Assembly (NCBI GenBank): GCA_977006965.1
Contig: OZ345376.1
Location: forward strand, 1,736,001 to 1,800,000
Reading direction: 5' to 3'
DNA length: 64,000 nucleotides
Source of the DNA: Phymatolithon calcareum
Taxonomy: Eukaryota > Rhodophyta > Florideophyceae > Hapalidiales
Position numbers and translations under genes: made by a program. Shown one piece after another: positions 42,958 to 54,901 of this stretch. Positions within the stretch are counted from its first letter, which is position 1. Each line of letters opens with the position of its first letter. The notes under the pieces were generated by a model that saw only the letters and a list, made by a program, of their open reading frames with translations, did not search any database and was not told the origin of the DNA.

Positions 42958-43776
42958 TGAAAGCCACGGTAATGTTCAGACGCGGTAATACCCTAAACTC
43001 GATTTCCGTCGAGAAAAAAGCACAAATTGTGGAGGAAATTCGCCGGCGTGAACAAGATGGTTTATCTGCCTCTCAAAAGGAGCTAACAATCTGGTTGCTA
43101 CGCAAGTTTCGGCTGTCGGCCCCACCAAGCCAGCCGGTCATCTCCAGAATTCTATCCGCTCCTTCGGCACTCACAATACGCAAAAAGAGTCTCCTAAAGC
43201 AGAACAAAAGGGGAAAACATCCAGAGCTGGAGGTATCCATCCATGGCTGAATGGGTTACTGTGAAGCACAGTACGGGCGTGTGTCTGAATGGTGAAGTGA
43301 TCAAATTACAAGGACATCGAATTCTAGAGGGCATTAACGGTTAACATGATGCGGAGGACAAGATATCCGGATGGCTGGGAAGGTTTCAAAGGCTAGTTAA
43401 CCTCCATAGGGAAAGCAATGATGTGATTATTGAGCTGGCACCGGCTACTTTGCGGATGACAATCGCAAGCCTTCTGAATCGCGATGATGAAGAGCCCTGT
43501 GTTCAGCAGATCTCGATTGAGAATCTAGTGGACTATGCCGTGCGCATGATTAACGGGCGAGATGACGAAGATGTCGTCCGTGATGAGACGGAAGCTGACG
43601 CGGACAGTTTTGTTGAGCTTCCGAGTATAACGGAGCAGCTGAAAGCACTCTCCATTACCAAACAAATCTTTGAAGATGCAGAAGTATTATTTCGTTCAGC
43701 GATGCATGCAGTTGTGCATGCCCAGATGAGACTGAGGCGGCATAAAACAGAGGCGTATTACAGAATTCTTAATTAA
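42958..43776 (+). pseudogene. pogo/Tigger transposase with DDE domain deleted
   Basis: N-terminal frame 42958-43250: SVEKKAQIVEEIRRREQDG, SASQKELTIWLLRKF, PPSQPVISRIL, KRGKHPELEV, the psq/CENP-B-type helix-turn-helix of pogo-family transposases. A frame shift leads into EWVTVKHSTGVCLNGEVIKL and SGWLGRFQRL, the second (Tc5/CENP-B) HTH. The sequence then jumps directly to an acidic C-terminal tail (43423-43776: VQQISIENLVDYAVRMIN, EDVVRDETEADADSF). The roughly 150-200 residue DDE catalytic core is missing, so it cannot transpose. Confidence 0.7.
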
Positions 43777-43924
43777 AAATTGATAGGACTGTTAGTACAG
43801 TACTGCACAACTGAAATACATGCTTGAAACGAGAGCTATGATGAAAACTCACTTTCAGAATATTCCCTATATCTAGATATCGGAGGCCTCCACAAAGGCA
43901 TCCAGTTATCGAGTATTGAATGTA

Positions 43925-45290
43925 CTGCGTTTGTCTCAGACAGATTGCTGATGGATCCAGTTCGCGAAGTGGAGTCGAATGAAGGTCCAACTGCGTACTG
44001 CGACTTCGGAAAATATTATCCAATCCAATAATATCTTAGAGGCTTTGAAATGTTTTACATTTTTATCATCTGTGATGATTCCGTCCGTGCACGAGCGAAA
44101 ATTTCTCATCAAAAATAGTCTCCATCCGGAAAATGTGATTTTTCAAAAAAGAAATGTCACCCAGAATATAGTTTTTGTCGCATCCGCTTGATAGGAGCCG
44201 CTAGCTACCCGTCGTCCATATCGGATCAGTTTATTGTAAGCTGGAAACCGCATTGAATTTTTCATCTGAGGGCTTATCGATACGAGATTCCAATTACGCC
44301 CATACGCATTTAATCCGACGCAAAAGGTCCGCGGTACATGAGATTTCCATAACGACACAACGAAAAGAGATGCGAGCTCCACTTCCATCTGCAAATTTGC
44401 GACGTCTATCCTCTGTAGAAGTATCATGTTCAGTTTTACTCTAAGAGTTGACTTCAAGCTCGAATAATCCCGAAACGACAATTGCAGAACAAGGACTCAA
44501 CATCAATACTAGTTCGATTAAATGAGGAAAAAAAGGCAACTTATGCACCTGTCCTCAAGAACGGGATTTCAAATGTGCAATTCTTTTCGTTCCCCGAGAC
44601 TACGAACGCCGTTCTCAGCCCGAGCCCGCACAATCTGGTCTAGAAACTTGCAAGGCACAGATCATCCACTAGCGCGCTCCCCGAAGGTGTGCTTAGAGAA
44701 ATATTCGTTACGCAAATTAGGTGCGCTAAGGTAGCTCCCTTCTCTCACCGGGGCCCGCTCGAAGAGAAGGAAGCTCTACATATCTACCGAAAAGTCTAAT
44801 GATACGGCACGTCGGGAACCAGGTACTGGGCCGTGGACACGGAAAAGCTGCGCACGAATGTCTGTGATCCTAGTACATCATTAGTGTACAGCTGGCCAAT
44901 AAGAGGCGCTAAAATCACATACAATGATGCATAATTTCTCAAATACGGTGAGACCTGCACTATCCTGTTACACATACAGTATATACGTGCGCTGATGTGA
45001 TTCGGTTGCAAATCTGAAACGATAAAAGGTCACGCATCCGTCATTTGGGTGCATATCCGGCTTATGTAGCACGAATACAGTGCATCGCTGTGAACCTTAT
45101 GCACATATGCATCCAGAAATTCAAAAAGATCCTGAGTGACTGTTGATACTCTGAATCTTGACCCGTGTTTATTCGAAAATCGATCGACAAAGTTGCTCAA
45201 ATAATGGTAATTCCATACAGTGAGTTACTCTAATCAATGCCACCCTGTGCCAAAAAAAGGTTGACACTATTTATACTCGCGCACGAAACG
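43925..45290. other. No gene assigned
   Basis: A minus-strand frame 44143-44481 (112 codons) has no motif. 44796-45011 contains SPYLRNYASLYVILAPLIGQ, faintly like the RT thumb/connection of Gypsy elements (a 'nYy..f..~aPl..L' pattern) but too weak to call. Confidence 0.3.
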
Positions 45291-45293
45291 AAA

Positions 45294-45869
45294 TTACGGA
45301 ACTTTATAATACTCCGTGCCTGTGATACCAGCGGCGATTCCATCGTCGCGCCTTCGACCAGGACGTCGCCAAACTTTCCAGCCCGCTACTGCATGCCGCG
45401 TTGTAAATAGCCGCCCTGGCCGTTCTTCAAGTCCTCCCCCACGATTGAGGACCCAGTGATCGATCTCTAATGCTATACAGCCCGTGGTCAGTTTAGGCCA
45501 TTGGAAAGACTGCCGCTGCGAATCGAAAGTTTTTGAGAACACGTGATACCGCAAGTGCCGAAGCGATCCGATCGAAATGTCCCCAAACACGATCTGGACC
45601 GGACCCATCTGTCACGTTTTTGACAGTTCCGTTTCCGCGCCCGTTGTATCACAGCTATAGCAAAGATTCGTCTTTCATTTTCTTGATCCGAGGAAGAGGA
45701 CACGGAAGAAACTGACGCTTCGTCCATAGAACATTGGTGTAGATCCTCGTAATTCCTTGAAAAGAGATAACGCAGTTCCCTGACAACAGACCAATTTATG
45801 CTCATACCTGCAAAGCCTCATTTGACAGATATTTCTGCAGGTGGAATTTCCATGCTTATTGTGAAACAT
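45294..45869 (-). repeat. Duplicated segment shared with 18470-18900
   Basis: See 18470. Here one open frame runs 45805-45488 (INWSVVRELRYLFSRNYEDL) and another 45608-45294. They overlap in different phases and no domain is seen. Adjoins Sel1-like copy C. Confidence 0.5.
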
Positions 45870-45905
45870 GGCGTTAAATTAGACCCATTTAGCGAAGCAG
45901 AGCAA

Positions 45906-46760
45906 CTATCCACGAAATCTATTGAGGAAGTTGCAGATGTGTATGTGAAGACCACGAAGACGGCGTGCCTGTTCACCCACCTCGCGCCACGGAGCTCTAT
46001 ACTTTCGCAATCCATTAAGGTTCTTTTCGTCTATGGCCCGGGTATACAATTGTGCTGTACGGTATGTGTCTCCATGTACACCGTATCTGCAATCTTGAAA
46101 CAAGCACCCCCCCCTTTTTGTCCCATTCACCTCCGCGCTTTCGCCAATTGCTGTAGCATACAGTTGTATTGCTTCTAGTCGGTTTTCTCGAAATTCATCA
46201 GCGCCATCTTCCAGAAAATCTTCGAGATTGAAGATAGCCCTAAAATTAGATCTCTTTCTGATAACGTAGGTGGAGATCTCCACGTCAAGAATGCGATCTT
46301 CCGACAATCCGTATGCCTCGTCAGAAACAATGTTCCCAGTATGTACATTACATCTAGGCGTCTGCCTTTCCCGATGGTGTTGGTGTACAATTCTGCCGCA
46401 CGACGTGGGTATGCAGCTTAGCCAGTTTGGCCATACTGCGACCAAACCCACAACTTGTCCATGTCATCATTTTCCGTGCGTCCTCCGATCGCGCGCAGCA
46501 GCGGAAATTCAGGCGGCGCTTCTCTGCCTCGCCGTTCCACGACAGTTTGCGCTACATGCGATTATTTTCGCTGGCTCAGAATGCAAGCGAGGCGACTTGT
46601 CTTCTTCATCGCAAACCGGTGGCACATTCGGCAATCAAAGCTGTACACCAGACGCGGTTATGAACGTTTGGCTGTCATGGCTAACCGAGTTCAGGGAGAT
46701 GGTCCACATTTTCCTAAGACCGGTGGTCGACACCGGTAGATACATTGCCACTACTTTACA
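45906..46760 (-). pseudogene. Sel1-like repeat gene, copy C
   Basis: Minus strand, same layout as copy B: CxCRxCHRF-type start region (about 46660-46560), then 46451-45906 with FLEDGADEFRENRLEAIQLY and DCRYGVHGDTYRTAQLYTRA. Frames shift near 46450 and 46300. Diverged from B by roughly 15-20% at residue level by eye. Confidence 0.55.
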
Positions 46761-46990
46761 GTAGTTCAGAAAATGCACCGTGGCATGAATCAAATGTATT
46801 AGAAAATTTAATGCATGCACCGTGGCTCTAGCGTTGCGGTACTGAACTTTTGGCCTTCTTTGCTCACCGAGTTGAGGGAGATGGTCGACATTAGCGAAAA
46901 ACCAGTGTTCGACACCGGTAGATACAGTACGGTGCATGAATTAAATTTTCTAATAATTTTGATTCATGCCACGGTGCATATTCTGCACTA
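46740..46990. repeat. Local inverted repeats near Sel1-like copy C
   Basis: ATGCACCGTGGCATGAAT and ATTCATGCCACGGTGCAT flank a region that also repeats the GACACCGGTAGATACA block, so a small inverted duplication occurred here. Confidence 0.7.
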
Positions 46991-47092
46991 CTGTAAAGTT
47001 GAGGATATGTTGATATCGAATATTCCGATATCCTTAAAAATTCATAAATTTAAGCCGATACCATATCCGTCAGAGCCCTGAGGAAATTCTAA

Positions 47093-47117
47093 ATTCGGAG
47101 ATCCAGTTTTCGGGGAT
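47093..47117. repeat. pogo-like terminal repeat beside Sel1-like copy C
   Basis: ATCCAGTTTTCGGGGATTG then ACTATA, a diverged copy of the end at 20336-20362. Confidence 0.45.
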
Positions 47118-47173
47118 TGACTATAAATTCATATTGAGAAAACGCCGTAGTATCAAAGAAAAATCGAGTTCTC

Positions 47174-47253
47174 TGTAGGCGTATCATAACTACATAATAT
47201 AAAATACGCACCACCACCTCCCCATCGGAGGGAGGGAGATAGGTACCCACTAT
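47174..47253 (+). repeat. 5' LTR of Copia 2
   Basis: 80 bp, followed at once by an AAGTTATGGGTCC primer-site-like sequence. Differs from the 3' LTR at several positions. Confidence 0.7.
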
Positions 47254-47254
47254 A

Positions 47255-47270
47255 AGTTATGGGTCCTCGA
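47255..47270 (+). other. Copia 2 primer-binding site (half tRNA-iMet type)
   Basis: AGTTATGGGTCCTC, a diverged form of the Copia 1 site. Its ATG opens Met-Gly-Pro, as in Copia 1, before a TGA 11 codons on. Confidence 0.6.
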
Positions 47271-47322
47271 TCAGGAATCACTATCTTCCAGTGACGGAGG
47301 GATTCGCTGACCGACAAGAGAC

Positions 47323-47960
47323 TTGGATAGGGCAACACAGAGGGCGCTCCGGGCGCGAAGACGCAGTCTATGCGGGCATATTGCGGACTTGTGGGAAAAC
47401 GCCTGTATTCAAGAACAAGAAGTGCAAGCCGCAAGAATCGGAACCACACCGACAAGGGAGCTCGGCAAAATGGCGAGCGCACTACCCTTAGCACTACCGG
47501 TGCTAATCAAAGACAAATATATCATTTGGAAGTATGCGATAATCGCATATGCGGAGGAGGACGAAATATCCAACTACCTCACTCAGCTGGTACCGGAACC
47601 GGCGGAGGACGCACCGGACAATGCATCAGCCCTGCATAGAAAAAGAGAAGCCCAGGCGCGCCGGTTGATCACAACTGCTATTAGAGCGGAGACCATGCTG
47701 CAACTTGGTGAAGAAATCCTAACCAAAGACCCACATCAAATGCTTGCAGATGTAGCAGAATACTTCAAGCCGAATGAATTGCCATACAATCACGAAAAGA
47801 CCAAGCACAACAGATCAAGATAAAAAGGGAGGAAACGCTGGAAGAGTACATCAATCGTCATTTGCGACTACGACAAGAGATGATGAGGCCAATTATCCAC
47901 ATATCCGAAACGAGAAGACCACGGTTACGTTCCTCTTTCGTGGATTGAGCGCCCGACCCG
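47323..47960 (+). pseudogene. Copia 2 gag
   Basis: The frame 47323-47823 contains LALPVLIKDKYIIWKYAIIA (gag core entry, W in 'NY..W' position), TAIRAETMLQLGEEIL and MLADVAEYF. After a stop at 47823, REETLEEYINRHLRLRQEMM continues the UBN2-type gag. The remaining gag is interrupted by LINE-A at 48211 and resumes after 51616. Confidence 0.6.
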
Positions 47961-48196
47961 GGCTGGCGAAACATATACCTATCCTCCTGGCGAAAGATCC
48001 AAGACGATAAAACATCTACGCACTCTGATCGAGTTACTCAGCTGCATCACAGACACGGGCGTCAGACCAGAATATGACATGGGACTAGGAACAGGAAATC
48101 TACGGTGCGAATATCATAAGAATCTCAGCAACCACACGACGGCGCAGTGTTGGGCCTTAAGAAAGGAACGCTAAAAAGGGCAGAGTCTAATGCAAC

Positions 48197-48210
48197 AGTA
48201 CCTACGACCC
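48197..48210. repeat. Target duplication of LINE-A copy 7, left
   Basis: AGTACCTACGACCC, repeated at 51603-51616. Confidence 0.9.
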
Positions 48211-48222
48211 GGGGGTTCCCCC

Positions 48223-49875
48223 GAGACCCCCGAGTACCTTCGAAAGTTGGTGAATAACCACGGAGTCGACGTGATTGGACTCACCGAAACACATTTGAGG
48301 TCTGAAGCACGTATCCGGACAGAAATGTTCACAATGAATGCCCCCAGACCCGAACTCGTCACACAAGATGGGCCCAACCACCAAAATTCCTCGAGTCACA
48401 GGCGTGGATCCGCGAGAAACTTTGGAGGCGTCTCACTTGTCTTCCGAAAAGGATGTGGAGCGAAGCTGATCTTCAAGTACGCAAAGATTCATTACCAAGT
48501 CCTCATTGCCCAAGTAGGAAACCTGAAAATTGGGGTGGTATATATGTCACCTAAATCCACGCGCCAAGAAACAGAAAAGTGTCTTTCGCTCATAAATAGA
48601 CATGCAAGAGGCCAGGCCATCATCTGCGGAGACTGGAATGCAAGACATAAATCATGGGATAAGAAATCCAACAGAAGAGGAAACCAAGTGGCAAAGTGGG
48701 CAGAAGAAAAAGGATGGATGCTAAAAACCCACTCGGAACCGACGTTCGAGAACAAGAATTACGCGAGTAATATCGACTTTTTCGCGACAAAAGGGATAAC
48801 CACGTCAAACGCAAGCACTCCGGAAGATATTTGGACTGGAAGCGCACAGCACAAACCGGTGTGTACCCGCCTCAGAAGCCGACAAGACCAAGAACCCTCC
48901 CAATCTAGAAGACCAGTCAGCATGCGAAACTGGAATGATAAGAAGCAAAGGATCTCTAACAAGGAACAGATGAGAGATCTCATTGAAGACTTGAAAAACT
49001 GCGCCTCTGCCGGAAAATTAGAGAGTATCTACAAGAAGATAGTCGAACTCGGAGGGAAGGCACGTCAGGACACAAAAGTCCAAAACGTGGCCCGCAGCTA
49101 CAACAAGGAGCTTCCCGCGATTATAGAAAGCCTCGAAAAGTGCAAAACCTCAAGACAGTTGCACAAGGCATACAAGAAACTTGTCAAAACGTGGTGCGAG
49201 CCTTGGAGAACAGGGAAGCGTATCCCGGCACGATACAAATCATTCTGGAGCATTGAGCTCGACAAACTGGTCCTGAGAAGAAAGAAACTCTACAGAAGAG
49301 CCAGAATGACGCAAACACCTGAAGACTGGGGACTATACCACGAGTGTAAACACCAAGTACGGACAAAGGTAAACAAGCGGAAATACGAACAGTATCAAGA
49401 GTACATTTCTGAGCTAGAGGAGAAGGACGGACAAACTGCCCTGAAACAGCTAGCCAGGATGAAGAAGAAAATCAGAAGACGAACGGCAAGAAACAAGATG
49501 AACGGAAGACCAATGAACAGTACCAGATTCTCTGCCCACATATCAAAAACATGCCATAGTCCCGAAAAGTGGCAACCTGGGCTAAGCAAGTTCACATGTT
49601 CTGAAGACATGAGGGACACCATTGAAACAGCCATCCGGAGATCGCCAACTGGAAAGGCACCCGGCCTGGACGAAGTTAAGGCAGAGATGCTGAAAGTCAA
49701 TGCTTCTCTGAATGCAGACGCGCTTACGGCCTTGTGGAGAGCCTGTGGGAGGGGTGGAGATTTCCCCTCCACTGACAGAAAGCACTCCTCGTCCCAATAC
49801 ACAAGAGCGGGACACACGAGGAACCCGGAAACTATCGCCCAATATCCCTGCTTAGCCAAGCAAGGAAAATCATAG
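48223..49875 (+). pseudogene. LINE-A copy 7 ORF2, endonuclease, linker and RT entry
   Basis: Open for over 540 codons. APE-type endonuclease: VIGLTETHLRSE (metal-binding Glu), NLKIGVVYMSP, AIICGDWNARHKSWD, and SAQHKPVCTRL where S.DH normally occurs, so the catalytic Asp-His pair is altered (Gln-His). Basic linker to residue 400 (RYKSFWSIELDKL). RT entry: SPTGKAPGLDEVKAEMLK (GKA.GpD-type). The frame is lost near 49770, where an upstream TGA in the neighbouring phase replaces an expected Trp. A first Met at 48190 lies upstream of the LINE boundary, so translation may start in Copia sequence or the true start is missing. Confidence 0.85.
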
Positions 49876-51350
49876 AGACGGCCATCGATATCAAGCTGCG
49901 CAAGGTATACGACAACCACTGGTACCAACTTGGCTTCCAAAAGGGAAAAAGTACTGAGCTGGCCATTCTAAGGGCCACGGAGCTGCTGAAAGGAGGCCAG
50001 CGATGCGTAGCAGTCCTGGACCTGAAAGCGGCATACGACACAGTTCCGAGAAAACACTTAGTGAAACGAATGAGACAAGTGCTGCCTCCCGAGGCCTGCA
50101 CCATGGCCGAGACATTTCTGTCACCCTCGTGGGTTTCAACAATTGGAGATGCCGACAAGAAGTGGTTTTTAGTGGACAGGGGTGTACCACAGGGGTCCCC
50201 ACTTAGCCCGAGTCTGTACAACATTTTTATGGATGAGTTCGCCGAGCGTATGAGCGAGATCCCGAGCACATGGGCGGACGTCCCCGCTGTCTTATTCGCA
50301 GACGACGTCCTTCTGTCAGCGAAATCACCTGTTGCATTGCAAGGCATGCTGGACATAGCTACTCGGTGGGCCAAAGAGCGCGGTATGACATGGAATACGA
50401 AAAAGGGAAAAAGCGAGATCCTAGAATCAGAGGAAACAGCAAGCGAAACATTCAAACTGGCGAACATGGTCCTGACGCACGTCCCGGAGGTCACCTACCT
50501 TGGATTCTCCTTTGGACCCGAAGGAATATCTGACACGAAAATGATACAACGCCTGAAGAAGGCAAGGTCCGCCGTATATGAGTTGCGTACACTTGGAATA
50601 TTCAAGAAAGGGCTGACCATTCAAAAGTGCATCAAGGTGTACAAGGCACTAATCCAGCCACGTTGGGAATACGCAATGCATCTAACGCCATGGACAGAAG
50701 ACATTGAGAAGGCCGCCAAGGAAGTTGAGAAAACGTTCTTCAGCCAAATGTTTGGTCCTCTCTCCAGAGGAAGGGCAGACAGACTCCGACTGTTGTGCCG
50801 AATCCAAACACCGAACCAAAGACGGGAAATCCTGGCCTTCAAGATGCTGAGGAGAACAAAGGACAAAGAAAAGATGTACCTACAAAAGCCGCCTGAGAGC
50901 AGAAACAACCAAGAGCTCCAGTCGACCAGGAACGACATTGCCGCTATGGAAAACAGGGAACCGTTTGTGGAAGCAACCAAACACATTCAAGCAAAGCAGT
51001 CTGCCGAAATGCTTCGCTCACAATGGAAGGAGATCGTCTCGAATTGAAGAGGAAGAGGAGAATCCCGTATGACAAGACGAGCGAGCTACCAGCAATCCTC
51101 AAACTCCCGAAGGTGAAGCACAGGCAATTAGCGCTTCAGTACGTCTGCGGAAGATTTCCGCAGGTGTCGACAACAAGCATGGTGGAAAAATTTGGAAACC
51201 GAGCTCGACAGCATATGGCAACGCTGGAAAACAATCTGTCAGGATAAGACTTGGAAGAAGAAAAAAGACCGGATACCGAGAAAGCACTTAACGAGCTCCT
51301 GCTATTCAGCAAGACAATCATAGAGTGCATGGAAAATGAAGAAGGACTGC
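49775..51350 (+). pseudogene. LINE-A copy 7 ORF2, reverse transcriptase and C-terminal block
   Basis: In the +1 phase: GNYRPISLLSQARKIIE, QLGFQKGKSTELAILRA, AVLDLKAAYDTVPRKHL, RGVPQGSPLSPSLYNIFMD, VPAVLFADDVLLSAK (both aspartates intact), GMTWNTKKGKSEIL, VTYLGFSFGPEGI, PRWEYAMHLTPW. Open 50061-51047; after a further shift 51023-51247 gives KRRIPYDKTSELPAILKLPK and VKHRQLALQYVCGRFPQVS. The polymerase core has all catalytic residues but is separated from the endonuclease by one frameshift. Confidence 0.9.
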
Positions 51351-51616
51351 TCTGAAATCAAGATACGAGAAGTTAACTAGATGTCCCTCAGGACACAAAG
51401 CCAAATAGCGGGAACACCAGCAGCGAACCCACAAGAACACCACATAGTAGGTAGGACGATCCAGGTTCCAAACTTTCCCCACCGCCTATGGAAGGCGGTA
51501 GGTTTCAACGGTCTACACACTGGAAGGTAGCAACTGAGGAAGCCTTGCCCGTATATTCGTAAGACTGTGAGGCTTTTAAATAAACTCCAATCAAAAAAGA
51601 AAAGTACCTACGACCC

Positions 51617-52260
51617 ATACTACACCAAACGTGATCTGAAGGATTCCGGGCTCGAGGAACACGAGCTGGACGCGAGGGTGGACATCGTCAGAGAGGACGT
51701 GGTCGAATCACTTATAATGCAGCAGCGACGGCACCCTTTGCACCACAGGTGGAACACGACAACTATCATGACCAACTTTACAGGCAACCGTACGCAATCC
51801 ATTACGGCGAACAGCATGCGGATCTGAAAGAAGACTATGAAGAGCTGGATAGACAAGGGGACGTCAAAATAAAGGAGAAGAGCAACTTCGAGTACTACGA
51901 CATTGACTCAGCGTGTAATCCATCTTTCAACTACAAGCGACTACTGACCCAGACTAACGAAACTGCACTGCCATATAAAATGCCAAACGGATCAATAGCG
52001 CGAACCACAGCAACAGGAAGCACAAACTTTCGAACAAAAGACGGGTTCGAAATCATGTCGAGTTAACTGTGCTGCGTGCCAAGCTTTAACAAAAACTTAA
52101 TATCCGCTCACCACCTGACCACAATCAATAACTGCCAAGTACTGCTCACATCAACAGGTGGATATATCCTCAAAGCTGGCTGGGTACCGAAACCATCCCA
52201 CGTATTGACAAAGATTGAGAAGCAGCGCGGCGCGTACCGAATTGCTCTCCGCGCATAGCC
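51617..52260 (+). pseudogene. Copia 2 gag end and protease-side region
   Basis: 51617-51830 continues gag after the LINE; 51749-52066 reads LPYKMPNGSIARTTATGSTN. 52076-52258 reads VPSFNKNLISAHHLTTINNC and VLLTSTGGYILKAGWV, the typical 'vP.l..nLiS...L' segment after Copia proteases. The D-S/T-G protease motif itself is not seen. 52260-52748 continues with degraded GAG-pre-integrase-like sequence. Confidence 0.55.
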
Positions 52261-52748
52261 AAACGTGGAATACACAGCCTGCGGCACTTTACATCAAGGG
52301 ATTGGAAAGTAATTCAGGAAACGAAAAGCAATGAGACAATTAGGAAAGTCCGGAACGCCAAAACCGACAAAACCCACGGCACAACAAGCAAGCAAGAATA
52401 ATGCAATAGAAAAAGGAATGCCATTCCAAGCGATAAAAACGGATAGATGGCCCCCCTCACATGCTCGGGGGAAGAAGACCGAGCACGTGGCCCACATCAT
52501 CCCATATCCAGTTCATTTGCCCGACATACCAGAACAACAACGAAGGAAGATGAATCTTGCTCACTCGTGACACCTTCGACTGAACCATGTGACACCCGGC
52601 AAAATTAGCAGGATGGCCAAGCTACCGTATGAACTAGGACTACCCAAGCCGCTGGGCGTAGGACTCCCACCTATGAACTGCCAAGGTTTGTTGCGTGGGG
52701 CATTTTCAAAAAGCACCACATAAGTCGCACACAATTCTATCACCCCCG

Positions 52749-53163
52749 TGTGGGGTTGCTAAAAGCACAAGTTGCCACACTGGCTGGGATCGGGTTGTTC
52801 CCTGGCGGAAAGCCGAGGGCGGCGCGAAGCGCCGACCTTTATAGAAAAAATATTGGATCAGAAGATGACTTGGCAGTATGAGAATTGGATCAGTGGAAGA
52901 ATCTGGAAGCCGTTTCGCGGCTTCCTAGCCCACTGTAATGCTTATAGTGTAAGCAATGCAGTGTAAGTATCTGTAAGCAGCAGGTCTAGGGTTTGCCTTC
53001 AGTGATTCTTAATGATCTAAGTACGTATCGAAACCTACGGTACTGAAATGACTGTAATGCAATCTGTAAGGGCTTGCTGTAAATTCAAGCTGTAATGGCT
53101 AATTGAAGGGAGCTAGTCTTAGAGGAAATTAGGGAATATGATAGTGACGTTGGACACCACACA
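52749..53163. mobile_element. Solo-LTR-like repeat, copy 2
   Basis: 415 bp, TGTGGGGTTG...CACCACACA, homologous along its length to 20582-20977, inserted in Copia 2. No clean target duplication. Confidence 0.55.
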
Positions 53164-53169
53164 CCGGGA

Positions 53170-54757
53170 CCCACGGTAGTGCCAGACCACTCCCGCGAAC
53201 GAATGAGGGGCATCAGTACATCCTAATTGTGATGGGACTGTACACGAGAATGCAGTTAGTATTCCTGCTGAAAAACCGAAAACAAGCCGAGAAATTCCTG
53301 AAGGAGGCGATAACTAAGATAGAGCGTCATTTTGGAAAACTGATTGCAAGAATAAGATGCGACAATGCAAACGAGTTGGTATTACTGAAGGGTTTTGGTC
53401 AAAGGGCAATTACGCTGGATCCAACTATGCCACACACGCCGGAGGACAACTCGGTCGCTGAAAGAGCAAATCGTACACTTCTGCCACGGGTCCGAGATAC
53501 ACTGCATGTCTCAAAAAGGACATTTGAGAAGTATTGGTCGTTCTGCACGCTGGATACCATCATCAAAACGAATTCAACACTGCAGAGAACAATTGATGAC
53601 ATACCGCGCAGACTACGGGAGAAACACCGCGTCACCCGGGCAAAGTCGCATCTGTGGTCAAGAATAGTTTTGGTACACCAAATGCCCCGCGAATCTGCAC
53701 TGAGGGACTCCGGAAGCACATGGATATACCCAGCTGGCAGCAGACCGCAACGTATATGTGCAAAGGGATGGTAATGACATATTAATAATGGCCGTCATGA
53801 TAGATGACTTCAGAGTGGCCACAAAATGCAAGAAAATGTATCGGACCCTAGTTGCTAACCTTGCGAAAAAGTGCAGAGTGAAGGACCTGGGTGAAGCCCC
53901 GCATATGATCGGCTGGTCAATTTACAGGGACGCACTGACAGGGCCGTACATATTTCCCAGCCACAACTAGTACAGTCCTATATAGATCTTCTACACATGC
54001 AAGTCACAAACGTCGCTAAAACACCATATCTATCGTGTTTGAAGCTGCATGGCCAACAACCGGGCGAATATATATTAGACCCAGAGAGGTACCCATACGG
54101 CCGTGCGGTGGGGATACTAAGATACCTGCTTGACTCTACAAGGATAGAACTAGGGTACATTTATGGTACACTGGCGCGTCACTTGGCGAAGCCTACCATG
54201 AGGCACTGGAAGGCAGCTAAGCAGATAGCAAGGTACCTGAAGGGAACCGTTAACTATGGCATAATGTAAGAAGGAGGACCGCCCGAGCTCACAGCACAAT
54301 CCGATGCAGACTTCGCGGCTTGTCAAGATACGAGATAGTCTACGTACGGCACAGTCGTCTATTTCGTGGCTTCGCCAATATCCTAGGTATCTCGGCGGAT
54401 TAAAACCGTTGTTATAAGCACGTTCGCGGCGGAGTATATAGCGGCCAGCAATACTGCACACCATATCCTTTGGCTCCGACAACTACTGGGAGAAATTTTA
54501 CCAGGAAAACTGCCGACCACACAACTTGGAATTGACAATCGGGCGGCCATACCCGTTGCGAACCCCACAGCCCCGACGAAAAAGTCGAAATACATTGACA
54601 TCCGCTACCACCATGTCCAGGACACGATACGAAAGGGACTAATAAGCACGAAACACGTACCATCGAAATACCTGGAGGCAGACGCATTAACAAAGCCTCT
54701 ATCGGCAGACAAATTCATGCAATATCGGAACAAACTACGGATTAGGCCGGCACCTTG
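53170..54757 (+). pseudogene. Copia 2 integrase, reverse transcriptase, RNase H
   Basis: Integrase core: AITKIERHFGKLIARIRCDN (second catalytic Asp) and MPHTPEDNSVAERANRTLL (Glu), 53229-53774. The first part of RT is deleted or unreadable. RT resumes at 53758: IMAVMIDDFRVATK (DD box), CRVKDLGEAPHMIGWSIYRD, YPYGRAVGILRYLLDSTRI, WKAAKQIARYLKGTVNYGIM. RNase H: AQSDADFAACQDTR, then two TAG stops, FAAEYIAASNTAHHILWLRQ, and HVPSKYLEADALTKPL with stop at about 54757. Closely parallels Copia 1 but is a different lineage. Confidence 0.8.
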
Positions 54758-54821
54758 AAACCTACCCACGGCTGTAGGGGTATCATCACGACTCCGATAG
54801 GACTAGGTCCCGAGGTGCACT

Positions 54822-54901
54822 TGTAGGGGCATCATAACTACATAATATAAAATATGCATGACCACCTCTCCACCGGCGGGAGGGAGGTAGGCAACCCACT
54901 A
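54822..54901 (+). repeat. 3' LTR of Copia 2
   Basis: Matches 47174-47253. A second copy of its start (TGTAGGGGTATCAT) lies 49 bp upstream at 54773. Confidence 0.7.

Larger units (their letters stand above)
41191..43922. mobile_element. pogo/Tigger-like element with Sel1-like sequence inside
   Basis: Left end CAGTCAATGCCCGATAACTG (41191), right end reading in reverse CATTCAATACTCGATAACTG (to 43922), both flanked by TA (41189-41190, 43923-43924). 2.73 kb, containing a Sel1-like pseudogene (41.4-42.3 kb) and transposase remnants (42958-43776). 42310-42955 shows no gene. The left end is shared with copies A and C; the right end is unique to this locus, so the pairing of ends is likely but not proven. 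Confidence 0.6.
48211..51602 (+). mobile_element. LINE-A copy 7, longest copy in the window
   Basis: 3392 bp bounded by 14-bp target duplications (48197-48210, 51603-51616). Encodes endonuclease, linker, RT and C-terminal block. The 5' end cuts into the endonuclease N-terminus, so it is slightly truncated and no ORF1 is present. The 3' UTR has hairpin CCGCCT/AGGCGG (51482-51498). The tail is GAGGCTTTTAAATAAACTCC plus A-rich. Nested in Copia 2. Confidence 0.9.

Noticed and set aside
44796-45011. Possible Gypsy RT thumb fragment.
   Set aside because: One weak phrase, no catalytic block near it.
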